A DNA stretch of 10,846 nt from Betaproteobacteria bacterium (GCA_009925955.1 RFPX01000028.1:1-10846), one strand, 5' to 3'; counted from the stretch's first letter, positions 1-7,443 are shown. The notes: generated from the letters alone by a model not told the origin. Program-made: numbers and translations.

Positions 1-166
1 TGAAGTACACGGCCTGATCTTGGCGCTGCACCACGACGCGCGTTTCTTGCGCCATCCGGGCTCACTGGAGCGGGCGCAGCAGGGCTTTGTGCGCACCCTG
101 TCGCCGTGCTTAACCGATGAAGGGCGGCGGCTTTCACGCCAGCGTGGCTGGACCGTGCACCGATGA
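1..166 (+). CDS. 3' end of an unidentified protein (possibly TetR-type regulator)
   Basis: The second forward frame is open from the left edge to a TGA at 164-166, encoding about 54 C-terminal residues; the other two forward frames are closed early by stops. The tail is rich in Leu, Arg and His (it contains LILALHHDARFLRHPGS) and ends in a basic stretch. The helical pattern, with a short Phe-containing helix near the end, would suit the ligand-binding domain of a TetR/AcrR regulator. Such regulators often sit beside fatty-acid degradation operons, but no diagnostic motif is visible in this fragment, so the family is a guess. Its stop lies 75 bases before the acyl-CoA dehydrogenase start. If it is a regulator, that operon is the natural target. 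Confidence 0.55.
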   Translation, partial: EVHGLILALHHDARFLRHPGSLERAQQGFVRTLSPCLTDEGRRLSRQRGWTVHR

Positions 167-241
167 CGCAAAAAGGGGTGCAGCCAGGGTCGGACCCCGG
201 TAGCCCCACGATTGAATGGCATGTAAACAGGAGTAACTGAA
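167..241 (+). promoter_or_regulatory. Leader region of the beta-oxidation operon
   Basis: This 75-base gap is the only non-coding space ahead of the five-gene operon, so the operon promoter should lie here or inside the upstream gene. It contains a small interrupted palindrome (GGGT-CGG-ACCC, 187-197) inside a larger GGGGT...ACCCC pair (175-179 and 194-198), and the AGGAG ribosome-binding site (229-233) of the next gene. No good sigma-70 -35/-10 pair stands out, and the palindrome has no T-run, so it does not look like a terminator. It could be a regulator site, but that is only inference. Confidence 0.35.
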
Positions 242-2032
242 ATGGCCTCGTATACCCCCCCGCTGCGCGACATGCAGTTCGTGATGCACGAAGTGCTGGA
301 TGTCGTGTCGGCCCTGAAGGAACTGCCGCCCCATGCCGACATGGACGCCGACACCATCAATGCGGTGCTGGAGGAAGGTGGCAAGTTTGCGGCGGAGGTG
401 CTGCAGCCCTTGAATGCGGTGGGCGACCGAGAGGGCTGCAAGCTCGACCGCAGCACCCATGAAGTCACGCCCCCCACGGGTTTCAAGGCGGCCTATGCCC
501 AGTATGTCCAGGGTGGCTGGCCCGCCCTGAGCTGCGACCCGGCCTACGGCGGGCAGGGCCTGCCGCACACCGTCAACCAGTGCTTCTATGAGATGCTCAA
601 CAGCGCCAATCAGGCCTGGACCATGTACCCCGGCCTCACCCATGGGGCCTACGAGTGCTTGCATGCGCACGGCACGGCTGAGCAGAAGGCGATGTACCTG
701 CCCAAGCTCACCAGCGGCGAGTGGACCGGCACGATGTGCCTGACCGAGCCACATTGCGGCACCGACCTCGGGCTCTTGCGCACCAAGGCCGAGCCGCAAG
801 CCGACGGTTCGTACCGCATCACCGGTGGCAAGATCTTCATCTCCAGCGGCGAACACGACTTGGCCGCCAACATCATCCACTTGGTGCTGGCCCGCCTGCC
901 CGATGCGCCGCCCGGCAGCAAGGGCATCAGCCTGTTCGTGGTGCCCAAGTTCCTGGTGAACGCCGACGGCAGCCTGGGCGCGCGCAACGGCATCTTCTGC
1001 TCGGGTCTGGAACACAAGATGGGCATCCACGGCAATGCCACCTGCCAAATGACTTTGGATGGCGCCGTGGGGTCCTTGGTGGGCCAGCCCCACAAGGGCT
1101 TGGCGGCCATGTTCGTGATGATGAACGCGGCGCGGCTGGGGGTGGGCATGCAGTCCTTGGGCCTCACCGAAGTCGCCTACCAGAATGCGGTGGCCTACGC
1201 GAAGGACCGGCGCCAGATGCGGTCCCTCACCGGCCCCAAGCAGCCTGATCAGCCGGCCGACACCATCATCGTGCACCCCGATGTGCGCCGCATGCTGCTG
1301 ACAGCACGGGCTTACGCCGAGGGTGCCCGTGCCCTGTGCGTGCACACCGCCCTGCGCATCGACCAGGAACTGCACCACCCTGACGAAGACGTGCGAAAGG
1401 AGGCGGCTGACGAAGTCGCCCTGCTGACCCCCATCGTCAAGGCCTTCATCACCGACAACGGTTGGAAAGCCACCTCAGAGTGCCTGCAGGTGTTTGGGGG
1501 CCACGGCTACATCGCCGAGTGGGGCATGGAGCAGCATGTGCGCGATGCCCGCATCAACATGATCTATGAGGGCACCAACACCATCCAGTCGCTGGACCTC
1601 TTGGGCCGCAAGGTGCTGGGCGACAACGGCAAGAAGCTCAAGGCCTTCGGTCGCCGCATCGCCGAGTTTGTGGAAGAAGAGGGCGTGCGTGAGGAGATGC
1701 AGGAGTTCATCAACCCGCTGGCCGATTTGGGTGACAAGGTGACCAAGCTCACCACGGAGCTGGGCATGAAGGGCTTTGGCAACGCCGACGAGGTGGGTGC
1801 TGCTGCGGTGGACTATCTGCGGGTGTGTGGACACCTGGTGTTTGCCTACCTGTTTGCCCGAATGGCCCGCGTGGCGCTGAGCAAGCAGGCCAGCGGTGAT
1901 CCTTTTTACACCGCCAAGCTGGCCACCGCGCGCTTCTATTTCGCCAAGCTGTTGCCCGAAACGGCGATGCTGATCCGCTCGGCGCGCTCCGGTGTGAAGC
2001 CGCTGATGGAAATGGACGAGTCCTTGTTTTGA
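242..2032 (+). CDS. Acyl-CoA dehydrogenase, long form with extra C-terminal domain
   Basis: This FAD-dependent enzyme catalyses the first step of beta-oxidation, turning acyl-CoA into trans-2-enoyl-CoA and passing electrons to electron-transfer flavoprotein in the cytoplasm. At 596 residues it belongs to the long subfamily that carries an additional C-terminal domain, rather than the classic ~380-residue enzymes. The N-terminus (YTPPLRDMQFVMHEVLD) is the typical opening of this subfamily. The substrate/FAD-binding motif MCLTEPHCGTDLG lies at about 165-177. QVFGGHGYIAEWG precedes MIYEGTNTIQ, in which E443 is the expected catalytic base. The C-terminus (SGVKPLMEMDESLF) is complete. ATG 242 is preceded by AGGAG at 229-233. 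It is the first gene of the operon; the next start is 25 bases beyond its stop. Chain-length preference cannot be read from sequence. Confidence 0.95.
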   Translation: MASYTPPLRDMQFVMHEVLDVVSALKELPPHADMDADTINAVLEEGGKFAAEVLQPLNAVGDREGCKLDRSTHEVTPPTGFKAAYAQYVQGGWPALSCDPAYGGQGLPHTVNQCFYEMLNSANQAWTMYPGLTHGAYECLHAHGTAEQKAMYLPKLTSGEWTGTMCLTEPHCGTDLGLLRTKAEPQADGSYRITGGKIFISSGEHDLAANIIHLVLARLPDAPPGSKGISLFVVPKFLVNADGSLGARNGIFCSGLEHKMGIHGNATCQMTLDGAVGSLVGQPHKGLAAMFVMMNAARLGVGMQSLGLTEVAYQNAVAYAKDRRQMRSLTGPKQPDQPADTIIVHPDVRRMLLTARAYAEGARALCVHTALRIDQELHHPDEDVRKEAADEVALLTPIVKAFITDNGWKATSECLQVFGGHGYIAEWGMEQHVRDARINMIYEGTNTIQSLDLLGRKVLGDNGKKLKAFGRRIAEFVEEEGVREEMQEFINPLADLGDKVTKLTTELGMKGFGNADEVGAAAVDYLRVCGHLVFAYLFARMARVALSKQASGDPFYTAKLATARFYFAKLLPETAMLIRSARSGVKPLMEMDESLF

Positions 2033-2057
2033 AAACCCAAACGTCAGGAGAAGCTAG

Positions 2058-2516
2058 ATGTACGCATGGAAGAACGTGATGCTGACCGTTGCACTGAGCG
2101 GTTTGGCCGCTGCGCTACCGGGCATTGCCGCTGCTCAGAACACGCCCGTGGGTCTGTGGAAGTCCATCGATGACGAGACCAAGACGGAGAAGTCGCTGGT
2201 TCGCATCACCGAGGCCGGCGGCACCTTGACCGGCAAGATCGAAAAGCTGATGGACCCCACCAAGCAGGATGCCAAGTGCGACAAGTGCAGCGACGCCCGC
2301 AAGGACCAACCGGTGCTGGGCATGACCATCATCACCGGTGTGCGCGCGGGCAGTGACAAGACGCTTTGGGAAGGGGGCGAAATCCTGGACCCCAACAACG
2401 GCAAGACCTACAAGGTGAGGATCAAGCCCATCGACGGTGGCAAGAAGCTGGAGGTGCGTGGCTTCATCGGCGCGCCGATGCTCGGCCGCACGCAAACCTG
2501 GATCCGCGTCGAGTAA
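2058..2516 (+). CDS. Secreted DUF2147 family protein
   Basis: A 152-residue protein with a clear Sec signal peptide: a short charged start, a hydrophobic core (about residues 8-24) and a likely signal peptidase I cut after AAA at 24-26. The mature part of about 126 residues begins with a short VGLWKSIDDETK segment. It continues through a Gly-rich beta region with the pair C74-D-K-C77 followed by KDQPVLGM, and ends with a Gly/Trp-containing segment (LGRTQTWIRV). This pattern matches the DUF2147 (PF09917) family, which is predicted to be periplasmic and to have a small beta-barrel-like fold; its biochemical role is not established. AGGAG at 2046-2050 supports ATG 2058. It sits between two cytosolic beta-oxidation enzymes in the same operon, which suggests a link to lipid or fatty-acid handling in the envelope, but the sequence does not show what it does. 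Confidence 0.9.
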   Translation: MYAWKNVMLTVALSGLAAALPGIAAAQNTPVGLWKSIDDETKTEKSLVRITEAGGTLTGKIEKLMDPTKQDAKCDKCSDARKDQPVLGMTIITGVRAGSDKTLWEGGEILDPNNGKTYKVRIKPIDGGKKLEVRGFIGAPMLGRTQTWIRVE

Positions 2517-2546
2517 GACGTCCGGGACATACAAAGCGACTGGATG

Positions 2547-2569
2547 GGCGTGGCCGGTGACGGCACGCC
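2547..2569 (+). other. Intergenic RNA hairpin with GNRA-type tetraloop
   Basis: In the 74-base gap between the DUF2147 gene and the bifunctional enzyme, GGCGTG (2547-2552) pairs with CACGCC (2564-2569). CCG (2554-2556) pairs with CGG (2561-2563), closing a GTGA loop; one G (2553) is bulged. This gives nine base pairs, eight of them G-C. It ends eight bases before the ribosome-binding site GGAGGGA (2578-2584). No T-run follows, so it is not a standard intrinsic terminator. It could act as a 3' mRNA stabiliser for the upstream genes, a processing site, or a structure influencing translation of the next gene; these roles are inference. Confidence 0.55.
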
Positions 2570-2590
2570 GATCCTCTGGAGGGACTTTTC

Positions 2591-5002
2591 ATGAATCGAT
2601 TCAATGTGCGCAAGGTGGCCGTTCTGGGCGCCGGCGTGATGGGCGCGCAGATTGCAGCCCACCTGGTGAACGTGCGGGTACCGGTGGTCCTGTTCGACCT
2701 GCCCAGCGCGGCCGGTGGTGCGCCCGGCAAGAGCGCGATTGCCCTCAAGGCCATCGACAACCTCAAGAAGATCAAGCCTGCCCCTCTGGGCTTGGCCTCT
2801 GAGGCGGCGCGCATCCAGGCGGCCAACTATGAGGACGACTTGGGTCTCTTGGCCGAGTGCGACCTCATCATCGAGGCGATTGCCGAGCGCATGGACTGGA
2901 AGCGGGACTTGTATGCCAAGGTGGCGCCACACATCGCGCCGCAGGCCATCGTGGCGTCCAACACCTCGGGCCTGTCGATCACCGAGCTGTCGCAGGCGCT
3001 GCCCGATGCGCTGCGCAGCCGCTTCTGCGGCATCCACTTCTTCAACCCGCCGCGCTACATGGCCCTGGTGGAGTTGATCGCCACGCCATCGACCGACCCG
3101 GCCATCCTGGACCAGCTCGAAACCTTTGCCACCAGCACCCTGGGCAAGGGCGTGGTGCGGGCCAAGGACACGCCCAACTTCATCGCCAACCGAGTGGGCA
3201 TTGCCGGCTTGCTGGCCACCATGACCGAAGCGCAGAAGTTCGGCCTGCCCTTTGATGTGGTGGACGACCTGACCGGCAAGAAGATGGGCCGGGCCTCCTC
3301 GGGCACCTTCCGCACGGCCGACGTGGTGGGCTTGGACACCATGGCCCACGTGATCAACACCCTGCAAACCACGCTGTCGCTGCAGACCGACCCCTTCTAC
3401 GGCAACTTCGGCACACCCGAGGTGCTGCAGGGCCTGGTCAAGGCGGGTGCTCTGGGTCAAAAGACCAAGGCGGGCTTCTACAAGAAGGAGGGCAAGACCA
3501 TCCTGCGGTTGGACCCCGCCACGCAGCAGTATGTGCCGTCCACGGGCAAGGCCGACCCCCTCGTGGAGCGCATCCTCAAGAAGCCGCCGGCCGAGCGCTT
3601 GAAGCTGCTGCGCGAGAGCAGCAACCCTCAGGCGCAGTTCGTGTGGGCCATCTTGCGTGACGGCTTTCACTACGCCGCGGTGCACCTGCAAACCATTGCC
3701 GAAACCGCCCGCGACGTGGACTTCGCCCTGCGCTGGGGCTTTGGCATGAAGCAAGGCCCCTTTGAGCTCTGGCAAGAGGCCGGCTGGCTGCAGGTGGCGC
3801 AGTGGATCCAAGACGACATCCAGTCCGGCAAGGCCCTGTGCGCTGCGCCGCTGCCGGCTTGGGTGTTTGAAGGCCCGGTCGCGCAAGCCGGTGGTGTGCA
3901 CACGGCCGACGGTTCCTACAGCCCGGCATCAGGCCGGTTCGTGGGCCTGAGCAGCCTGCCGGTCTACACCCGGCAGCTGTTCCGGGAAACCGTCAAGGGC
4001 TCGCCCGGCCCTGACCCCTTGAAGAGTGGCACCGAGCTGTTCCGCAACGAAGAACTGCGGGCCTGGACCTTGGACGGCGACATCGTGATCGCCAGCATCA
4101 CCGCCAAGCTGCACCTGATCAGCCCCGCGGTGACCGAAGGGCTGCACCAGGCGCTGGCCATTGCCGAGGCCTCGCACAAGGCCCTGGTGATCTGGTCGCC
4201 CGACGAGGTGTTTTCCGCAGGCGCCAACCTCGAGTCGATGATGCCCGTGTACATGAAGGCCGGCTCCAAGGGCATTGCACCAGAAGAGAAGAAGTTGCAG
4301 GACCTGATGCTTCGCATCCGCTATGCGCAGGTGCCGGTGGTGGCTGCGGTGCGTGGGCTGGCCCTGGGTGGTGGCTGCGAGTTGGCGGTGCACTGTGCCC
4401 GGCGGGTGGCCCACATGGAGAGCTATGTCGGCCTGGTCGAGGTGGGCGTGGGCCTCTTGCCCGGCGCCGGCGGCTTGACCTACATCGCACGGCGGGCCGC
4501 CGAGATGGCCTCGGCGGCGCACTCAGGGGCCGACATCTTCGCCTTCCTCAAAGAAGGCTTCACCGCGGCGGCCATGGCCAAGGTGGGCACCTCGGCCTTG
4601 GAATCTCAGGAGATGGGCTATCTGCTGAGTTCAGATGTGATCGTGGCCCACAAGGACGAGTTGCTCCACGTCGCCTTGCAGCAGGCGCGCGCCATGGCCG
4701 AAAGCGGCTACCGCGCACCGGCCAAGGCGCTGTTCCCGGTGGTGGGCCGCAACGGTGTGGCCACTATTCAGGGACAGCTGGCCAATATGCGCGACGGCGG
4801 CTTCATCAGCGCGCACGACTTCCACATTGCCAAGCTGATTGCCGAGGTGGTGTGTGGAGGCGATGTCGACGCGGGATCCCTGGTGAGCGAGGAGTACCTG
4901 ATGGGGCTGGAGCGCGAACGCTTCTGCGGCCTGCTCGACCACCCCAAGACACAGGAGCGCATCATGGGCATGCTCTCCACCGGCAAACCCGTCCGCAATT
5001 GA
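2591..5002 (+). CDS. Bifunctional 3-hydroxyacyl-CoA dehydrogenase/enoyl-CoA hydratase, FadN-like
   Basis: This 803-residue fusion catalyses hydration of trans-2-enoyl-CoA and NAD-dependent oxidation of the resulting 3-hydroxyacyl-CoA. The dehydrogenase half comes first. The NAD-binding GAGVMG is at 13-18. S126 lies in SNTSG, H149 in GIHFFNPP and E161 exactly twelve residues later, as in the known His-Glu pair; N200 lies in NFIANRVG. The C-terminal dehydrogenase helical region follows. The crotonase domain starts near 490, with the oxyanion-hole segment FSAGANL (541-547), and both hydratase glutamates are present: E597 in GGGCEL and E617 in GLVEVGVGLLPGAGG, spaced by 20. This order is that of Bacillus FadN and the reverse of E. 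coli FadB/FadJ. GGAGGGA at 2578-2584 supports the start. The thiolase follows after 14 bases. Confidence 0.95.
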   Translation: MNRFNVRKVAVLGAGVMGAQIAAHLVNVRVPVVLFDLPSAAGGAPGKSAIALKAIDNLKKIKPAPLGLASEAARIQAANYEDDLGLLAECDLIIEAIAERMDWKRDLYAKVAPHIAPQAIVASNTSGLSITELSQALPDALRSRFCGIHFFNPPRYMALVELIATPSTDPAILDQLETFATSTLGKGVVRAKDTPNFIANRVGIAGLLATMTEAQKFGLPFDVVDDLTGKKMGRASSGTFRTADVVGLDTMAHVINTLQTTLSLQTDPFYGNFGTPEVLQGLVKAGALGQKTKAGFYKKEGKTILRLDPATQQYVPSTGKADPLVERILKKPPAERLKLLRESSNPQAQFVWAILRDGFHYAAVHLQTIAETARDVDFALRWGFGMKQGPFELWQEAGWLQVAQWIQDDIQSGKALCAAPLPAWVFEGPVAQAGGVHTADGSYSPASGRFVGLSSLPVYTRQLFRETVKGSPGPDPLKSGTELFRNEELRAWTLDGDIVIASITAKLHLISPAVTEGLHQALAIAEASHKALVIWSPDEVFSAGANLESMMPVYMKAGSKGIAPEEKKLQDLMLRIRYAQVPVVAAVRGLALGGGCELAVHCARRVAHMESYVGLVEVGVGLLPGAGGLTYIARRAAEMASAAHSGADIFAFLKEGFTAAAMAKVGTSALESQEMGYLLSSDVIVAHKDELLHVALQQARAMAESGYRAPAKALFPVVGRNGVATIQGQLANMRDGGFISAHDFHIAKLIAEVVCGGDVDAGSLVSEEYLMGLERERFCGLLDHPKTQERIMGMLSTGKPVRN

Positions 5003-5016
5003 TCAGGGAGATCGAC

Positions 5017-6216
5017 ATGTCCAAACAAATGACAGACGCCTACATCGTGGCGGCCACGCGAACCCCGATCGGCAAGAGCGGCCGCGGCTACTACAAGAAC
5101 ACGCGCCCCGACGACCTCTTGGTGGCCGCCCTGCGCGGCGCGCTGGGGCAGGTCCCCACCCTGGACCCCAAGGCCATCGAAGACGCCATCATCGGCTGTG
5201 CCATGCCCGAGGGCGAGCAAGGCCTGAACGTGGCCCGCATTGCGGCCTTGCTCGCGGGCTTGCCCCAGTCGGTGGGCGGGGTCACCGTGAACCGCTTTTG
5301 TGCCTCGGGCCTGACCGCCTTGCAGATGGCGGCCGACCGCATCCGCGTGGGCGAGGCCGATGTGTTGATCGCCGGTGGTTGCGAGAGCATGAGCATGGTG
5401 CCCATGACCGGCAACAAGCCATCGTTCAACCCGGCCGTGTTCGACCGTGATGAGAACATCGGCATCGCCTATGGCATGGGCATGACCGCCGAGAAGGTGG
5501 CGCAGCAATGGAAGGTGACGCGCGAAGACCAAGATGCCTTTGCACTGGCTTCTCACCAAAAGGCCTTGGCGGCGATCGCGGCCGGTGAGTTCGCCGACGA
5601 GACCACCCCTGTGGAGGTGGTGGACCGCTCGCCTGATCTGCTCAGCGGGGGCGTGAGCGAGAAGCGCCGCACCGTGAGCGTGGACGAAGGCCCGCGTGCC
5701 GACACCTCCTTGGAAGGTCTTGCCAAGCTCAGGCCGGTGTTTGCCGCCAAGGGTTCGGTGACGGCGGGCAACAGTTCGCAAACCAGCGATGGTGCGGGCG
5801 CGCTGATCGTGGCCAGCGAGGCGGCCTGCAAGCGCTTCAACCTTCAACCCCTGGCGCGGTTCGTGAGTTTTGCTTCGCGTGGCGTTCCGCCGGAGATCAT
5901 GGGCATCGGCCCGATCGAGGCGATTCCGGCCGCCCTGCGCTACGCCGGTTTGAAGCAAGACGATTTGGGATGGATCGAGCTCAACGAGGCTTTCGCTGCG
6001 CAGGCCCTGGCCGTGCTCAACACCCTGAACATCGACCGCAACAAGGTTAATCCCATGGGCGGCGCCATCGCCTTGGGCCACCCGCTGGGCGCCACGGGGG
6101 CCATCCGCGCGGCCACGGTGGTGCATGCCCTGCGCCGCAAGAACCTGAAGTACGGCATGGTGACCATGTGTGTGGGCACCGGCCAGGGTGCCGCCGGTAT
6201 CCTGGAACGCGTCTGA
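5017..6216 (+). CDS. fadA: Acetyl-CoA C-acyltransferase (3-ketoacyl-CoA thiolase)
   Basis: This 399-residue thiolase performs the last step of beta-oxidation, cleaving 3-ketoacyl-CoA with CoA to give acetyl-CoA and a shortened acyl-CoA. All catalytic residues of the family are visible: nucleophile C95 in VNRFCASG, N323-E324 in LNEAFA, H355 in ALGHPLGATG and the second cysteine C385 in MCVGTGQGAA. The frame stays open upstream as far as 4852, but that part lies inside the previous gene. ATG 5017, with AGGGAG at 5005-5010, gives the expected N-terminus (DAYIVAATRTPIGK) and length. The gene starts 14 bases after the bifunctional enzyme stops, a pairing typical of the hydratase/dehydrogenase and thiolase subunits of this pathway. 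A biosynthetic acetoacetyl-CoA thiolase has the same active site, but the context strongly favours the degradative role. Confidence 0.94.
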   Translation: MSKQMTDAYIVAATRTPIGKSGRGYYKNTRPDDLLVAALRGALGQVPTLDPKAIEDAIIGCAMPEGEQGLNVARIAALLAGLPQSVGGVTVNRFCASGLTALQMAADRIRVGEADVLIAGGCESMSMVPMTGNKPSFNPAVFDRDENIGIAYGMGMTAEKVAQQWKVTREDQDAFALASHQKALAAIAAGEFADETTPVEVVDRSPDLLSGGVSEKRRTVSVDEGPRADTSLEGLAKLRPVFAAKGSVTAGNSSQTSDGAGALIVASEAACKRFNLQPLARFVSFASRGVPPEIMGIGPIEAIPAALRYAGLKQDDLGWIELNEAFAAQALAVLNTLNIDRNKVNPMGGAIALGHPLGATGAIRAATVVHALRRKNLKYGMVTMCVGTGQGAAGILERV

Positions 6217-6228
6217 GGAGCCCTTGTC

Positions 6229-6990
6229 ATGAGCATCAAATCTGGCCTGATCAACGGTGTGGCCACCATCGAGATCGCACGCCCTGAGAAGAAGAACGCG
6301 CTGACCATCGCCATGTACGAAGACATGGCGGTGGCCCTGCAAGCGGCAGTGGACAACCCTTCGGTGCGCGCCGCGCTCATCACTGGGCAGCCCGGTATCT
6401 TCACCTCGGGCAACGACCTGGAAGACTTCATGCAGCGCCCGCCGCAGGGGCAGGACTCGCCGGTGTTTCGATTCATCCAGGCGGTGCTGGCCTTCGACAA
6501 GCCCCTGGTGGCGGCGGTCACGGGCCCGGCCATTGGCATCGGCACCACCATGCTGCTGCACTGCGACTTGGTCTATGTGGCCGACGACGCCCGCCTGGCC
6601 ATGCCCTTTGCCAGCTTGGGCTTGGTCCCCGAGTTCGCCGCCAGCCTGGTGGTGCCCGCCCTCATGGGCCAGCGCCGCGCGGCCGAGAAACTGATGTTGG
6701 GCGACCCCTTCACCGGCCAAGAGGCGGTGGACTGCGGCATCGCCAACGCGGTGCTGCCCGCGGCCGAGGTGCTGCCGCACGCCCGCCGCATGGCCGAGCG
6801 CTTCAATGCCCTGCCGCCCTCCGCAGTGCGCCAGACCAAGCGCCTGATGAAGCGCTGGTCTTCCGATACCGTGCTGCAGGCCGTGGGCGTGGAGGGTGAG
6901 CAGTTCGGCGCAGCCCTGCGCAGCCCGGAGGCGCGAGAAGCCTTCCAAGCCTTCTTCGAGAAGCGAAAGCCCGACTTCAGCCGCTTCTGA
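6229..6990 (+). CDS. Crotonase-family protein, probably an enoyl-CoA isomerase-like enzyme
   Basis: A 253-residue single-domain crotonase. The oxyanion-hole segment is GIFTSGNDLEDF, and the second family motif is GPAIGIGTTMLLHCD (99-113). Aligning that motif to classic enoyl-CoA hydratase puts T107 where the first catalytic Glu should be and F127 where the second should be, so neither hydratase acid is present. Instead E135 in SLGLVPE lies where Delta3,Delta2-enoyl-CoA isomerases of the ECI2/PECI type carry their catalytic Glu. Automatic annotation would probably read 'enoyl-CoA hydratase', but isomerisation of unsaturated fatty-acyl-CoA is the better reading. AGGAG at 6216-6220 overlaps the thiolase stop and supports ATG 6229. 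It is the last gene of the operon; the convergent thioesterase ends 21 bases away. Confidence 0.9.
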   Translation: MSIKSGLINGVATIEIARPEKKNALTIAMYEDMAVALQAAVDNPSVRAALITGQPGIFTSGNDLEDFMQRPPQGQDSPVFRFIQAVLAFDKPLVAAVTGPAIGIGTTMLLHCDLVYVADDARLAMPFASLGLVPEFAASLVVPALMGQRRAAEKLMLGDPFTGQEAVDCGIANAVLPAAEVLPHARRMAERFNALPPSAVRQTKRLMKRWSSDTVLQAVGVEGEQFGAALRSPEAREAFQAFFEKRKPDFSRF

Positions 6991-7011
6991 GCGGCGCTTG
7001 AAGCAGACGCC

Positions 7012-7443
7012 TCAGGCCGGCGGCACCGGCCTGGGGTGGCCCTTTTCGTCGGTGGCCACATAGGTCAAGGTGGCCTGTGTCACCTTCACCGCGTACTCGC
7101 CGCCATCACGCAGGCGTTGGGCATACACCTCCACATCCACCGTGATCGAAGTGGTGCCCACGCGGGTGATCTCGGCATAAAAGCTCAGAAGGTCACCCAC
7201 CTTCACCGGTTGCTTGAAGATGAACTGGTTCACCGCCACGGTGGCCAGTCGCCCGCGGGCGCGCCGCACCGGCAGGACGGCGCCGGCCAAGTCCACCTGC
7301 GCCATCACCCAGCCCCCGAAGATGTCGCCATTGGCATTGCAGTCGGCGGGCATGGGAATCACGCGCAGCACCAACTCCTTGTCGGTGGGCAGCTTCACGG
7401 GGTTGTCGGCTTGGCGGGGATCGGGGGAAGGGCTGGTGCTCAT
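7012..7443 (-). CDS. Acyl-CoA thioesterase, YciA-like hotdog-fold protein
   Basis: On the minus strand, 143 residues forming one hotdog domain. The diagnostic stretch MPADCNANGDIFGGW (about 31-45) followed by VMAQVDLAGAV matches the YciA/acyl-CoA thioester hydrolase family. D51 in AQVD corresponds to the catalytic Asp of that family. VAVNQFIFKQPVKVGD and the strand around TSITVDVEVYAQ complete the fold. The enzyme should hydrolyse acyl-CoA to free acid and CoA in the cytosol, as a hexamer or tetramer in relatives. The frame is open further upstream, but the ATG at 7443-7441 gives the usual short N-terminus; another ATG four codons earlier (7455) is possible, and neither has a strong ribosome-binding site. 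It converges on the beta-oxidation operon and diverges from the ABC transporter 45 bases away. Confidence 0.92.
   Translation of the reverse strand: MSTSPSPDPRQADNPVKLPTDKELVLRVIPMPADCNANGDIFGGWVMAQVDLAGAVLPVRRARGRLATVAVNQFIFKQPVKVGDLLSFYAEITRVGTTSITVDVEVYAQRLRDGGEYAVKVTQATLTYVATDEKGHPRPVPPA
7013..7046 (+). terminator. Candidate terminator hairpin at the convergent gene junction
   Basis: CAGGCCGG (7013-7020) pairs perfectly with CCGGCCTG (7026-7033) around a five-base CGGCA loop. On the plus strand TTTT (7043-7046) follows after nine bases, which is farther than in a classic intrinsic terminator. On the minus strand no T-run follows. The hairpin overlaps the last codons of the thioesterase gene, so it could be only a GC-rich coding coincidence, but it sits just where the operon transcript should end. 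Confidence 0.35.

Noticed and set aside
134..1378. A 414-codon minus-strand frame opposite the acyl-CoA dehydrogenase
   Set aside because: Shadow frame with repetitive Gly/His/Ala composition; it would overlap a clearly conserved enzyme and the upstream gene.
2408..3901. A 497-codon minus-strand frame opposite the DUF2147 gene and the FadN-like gene
   Set aside because: Same shadow effect: low-complexity His/Arg/Gly/Leu composition and no recognisable motif.
4852..5016. A 55-residue N-terminal extension of the thiolase
   Set aside because: It lies inside the end of the bifunctional enzyme gene, is Arg/Gly-rich and unlike thiolase, and ATG 5017 has a good ribosome-binding site.
4768..6948. 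A 726-codon open frame on the minus strand opposite the thiolase and crotonase genes
   Set aside because: High-GC codon bias keeps the opposite frame free of stops. The translation is His/Gly/Gln-rich with no domain, whereas the plus strand carries complete enzymes with all catalytic residues.
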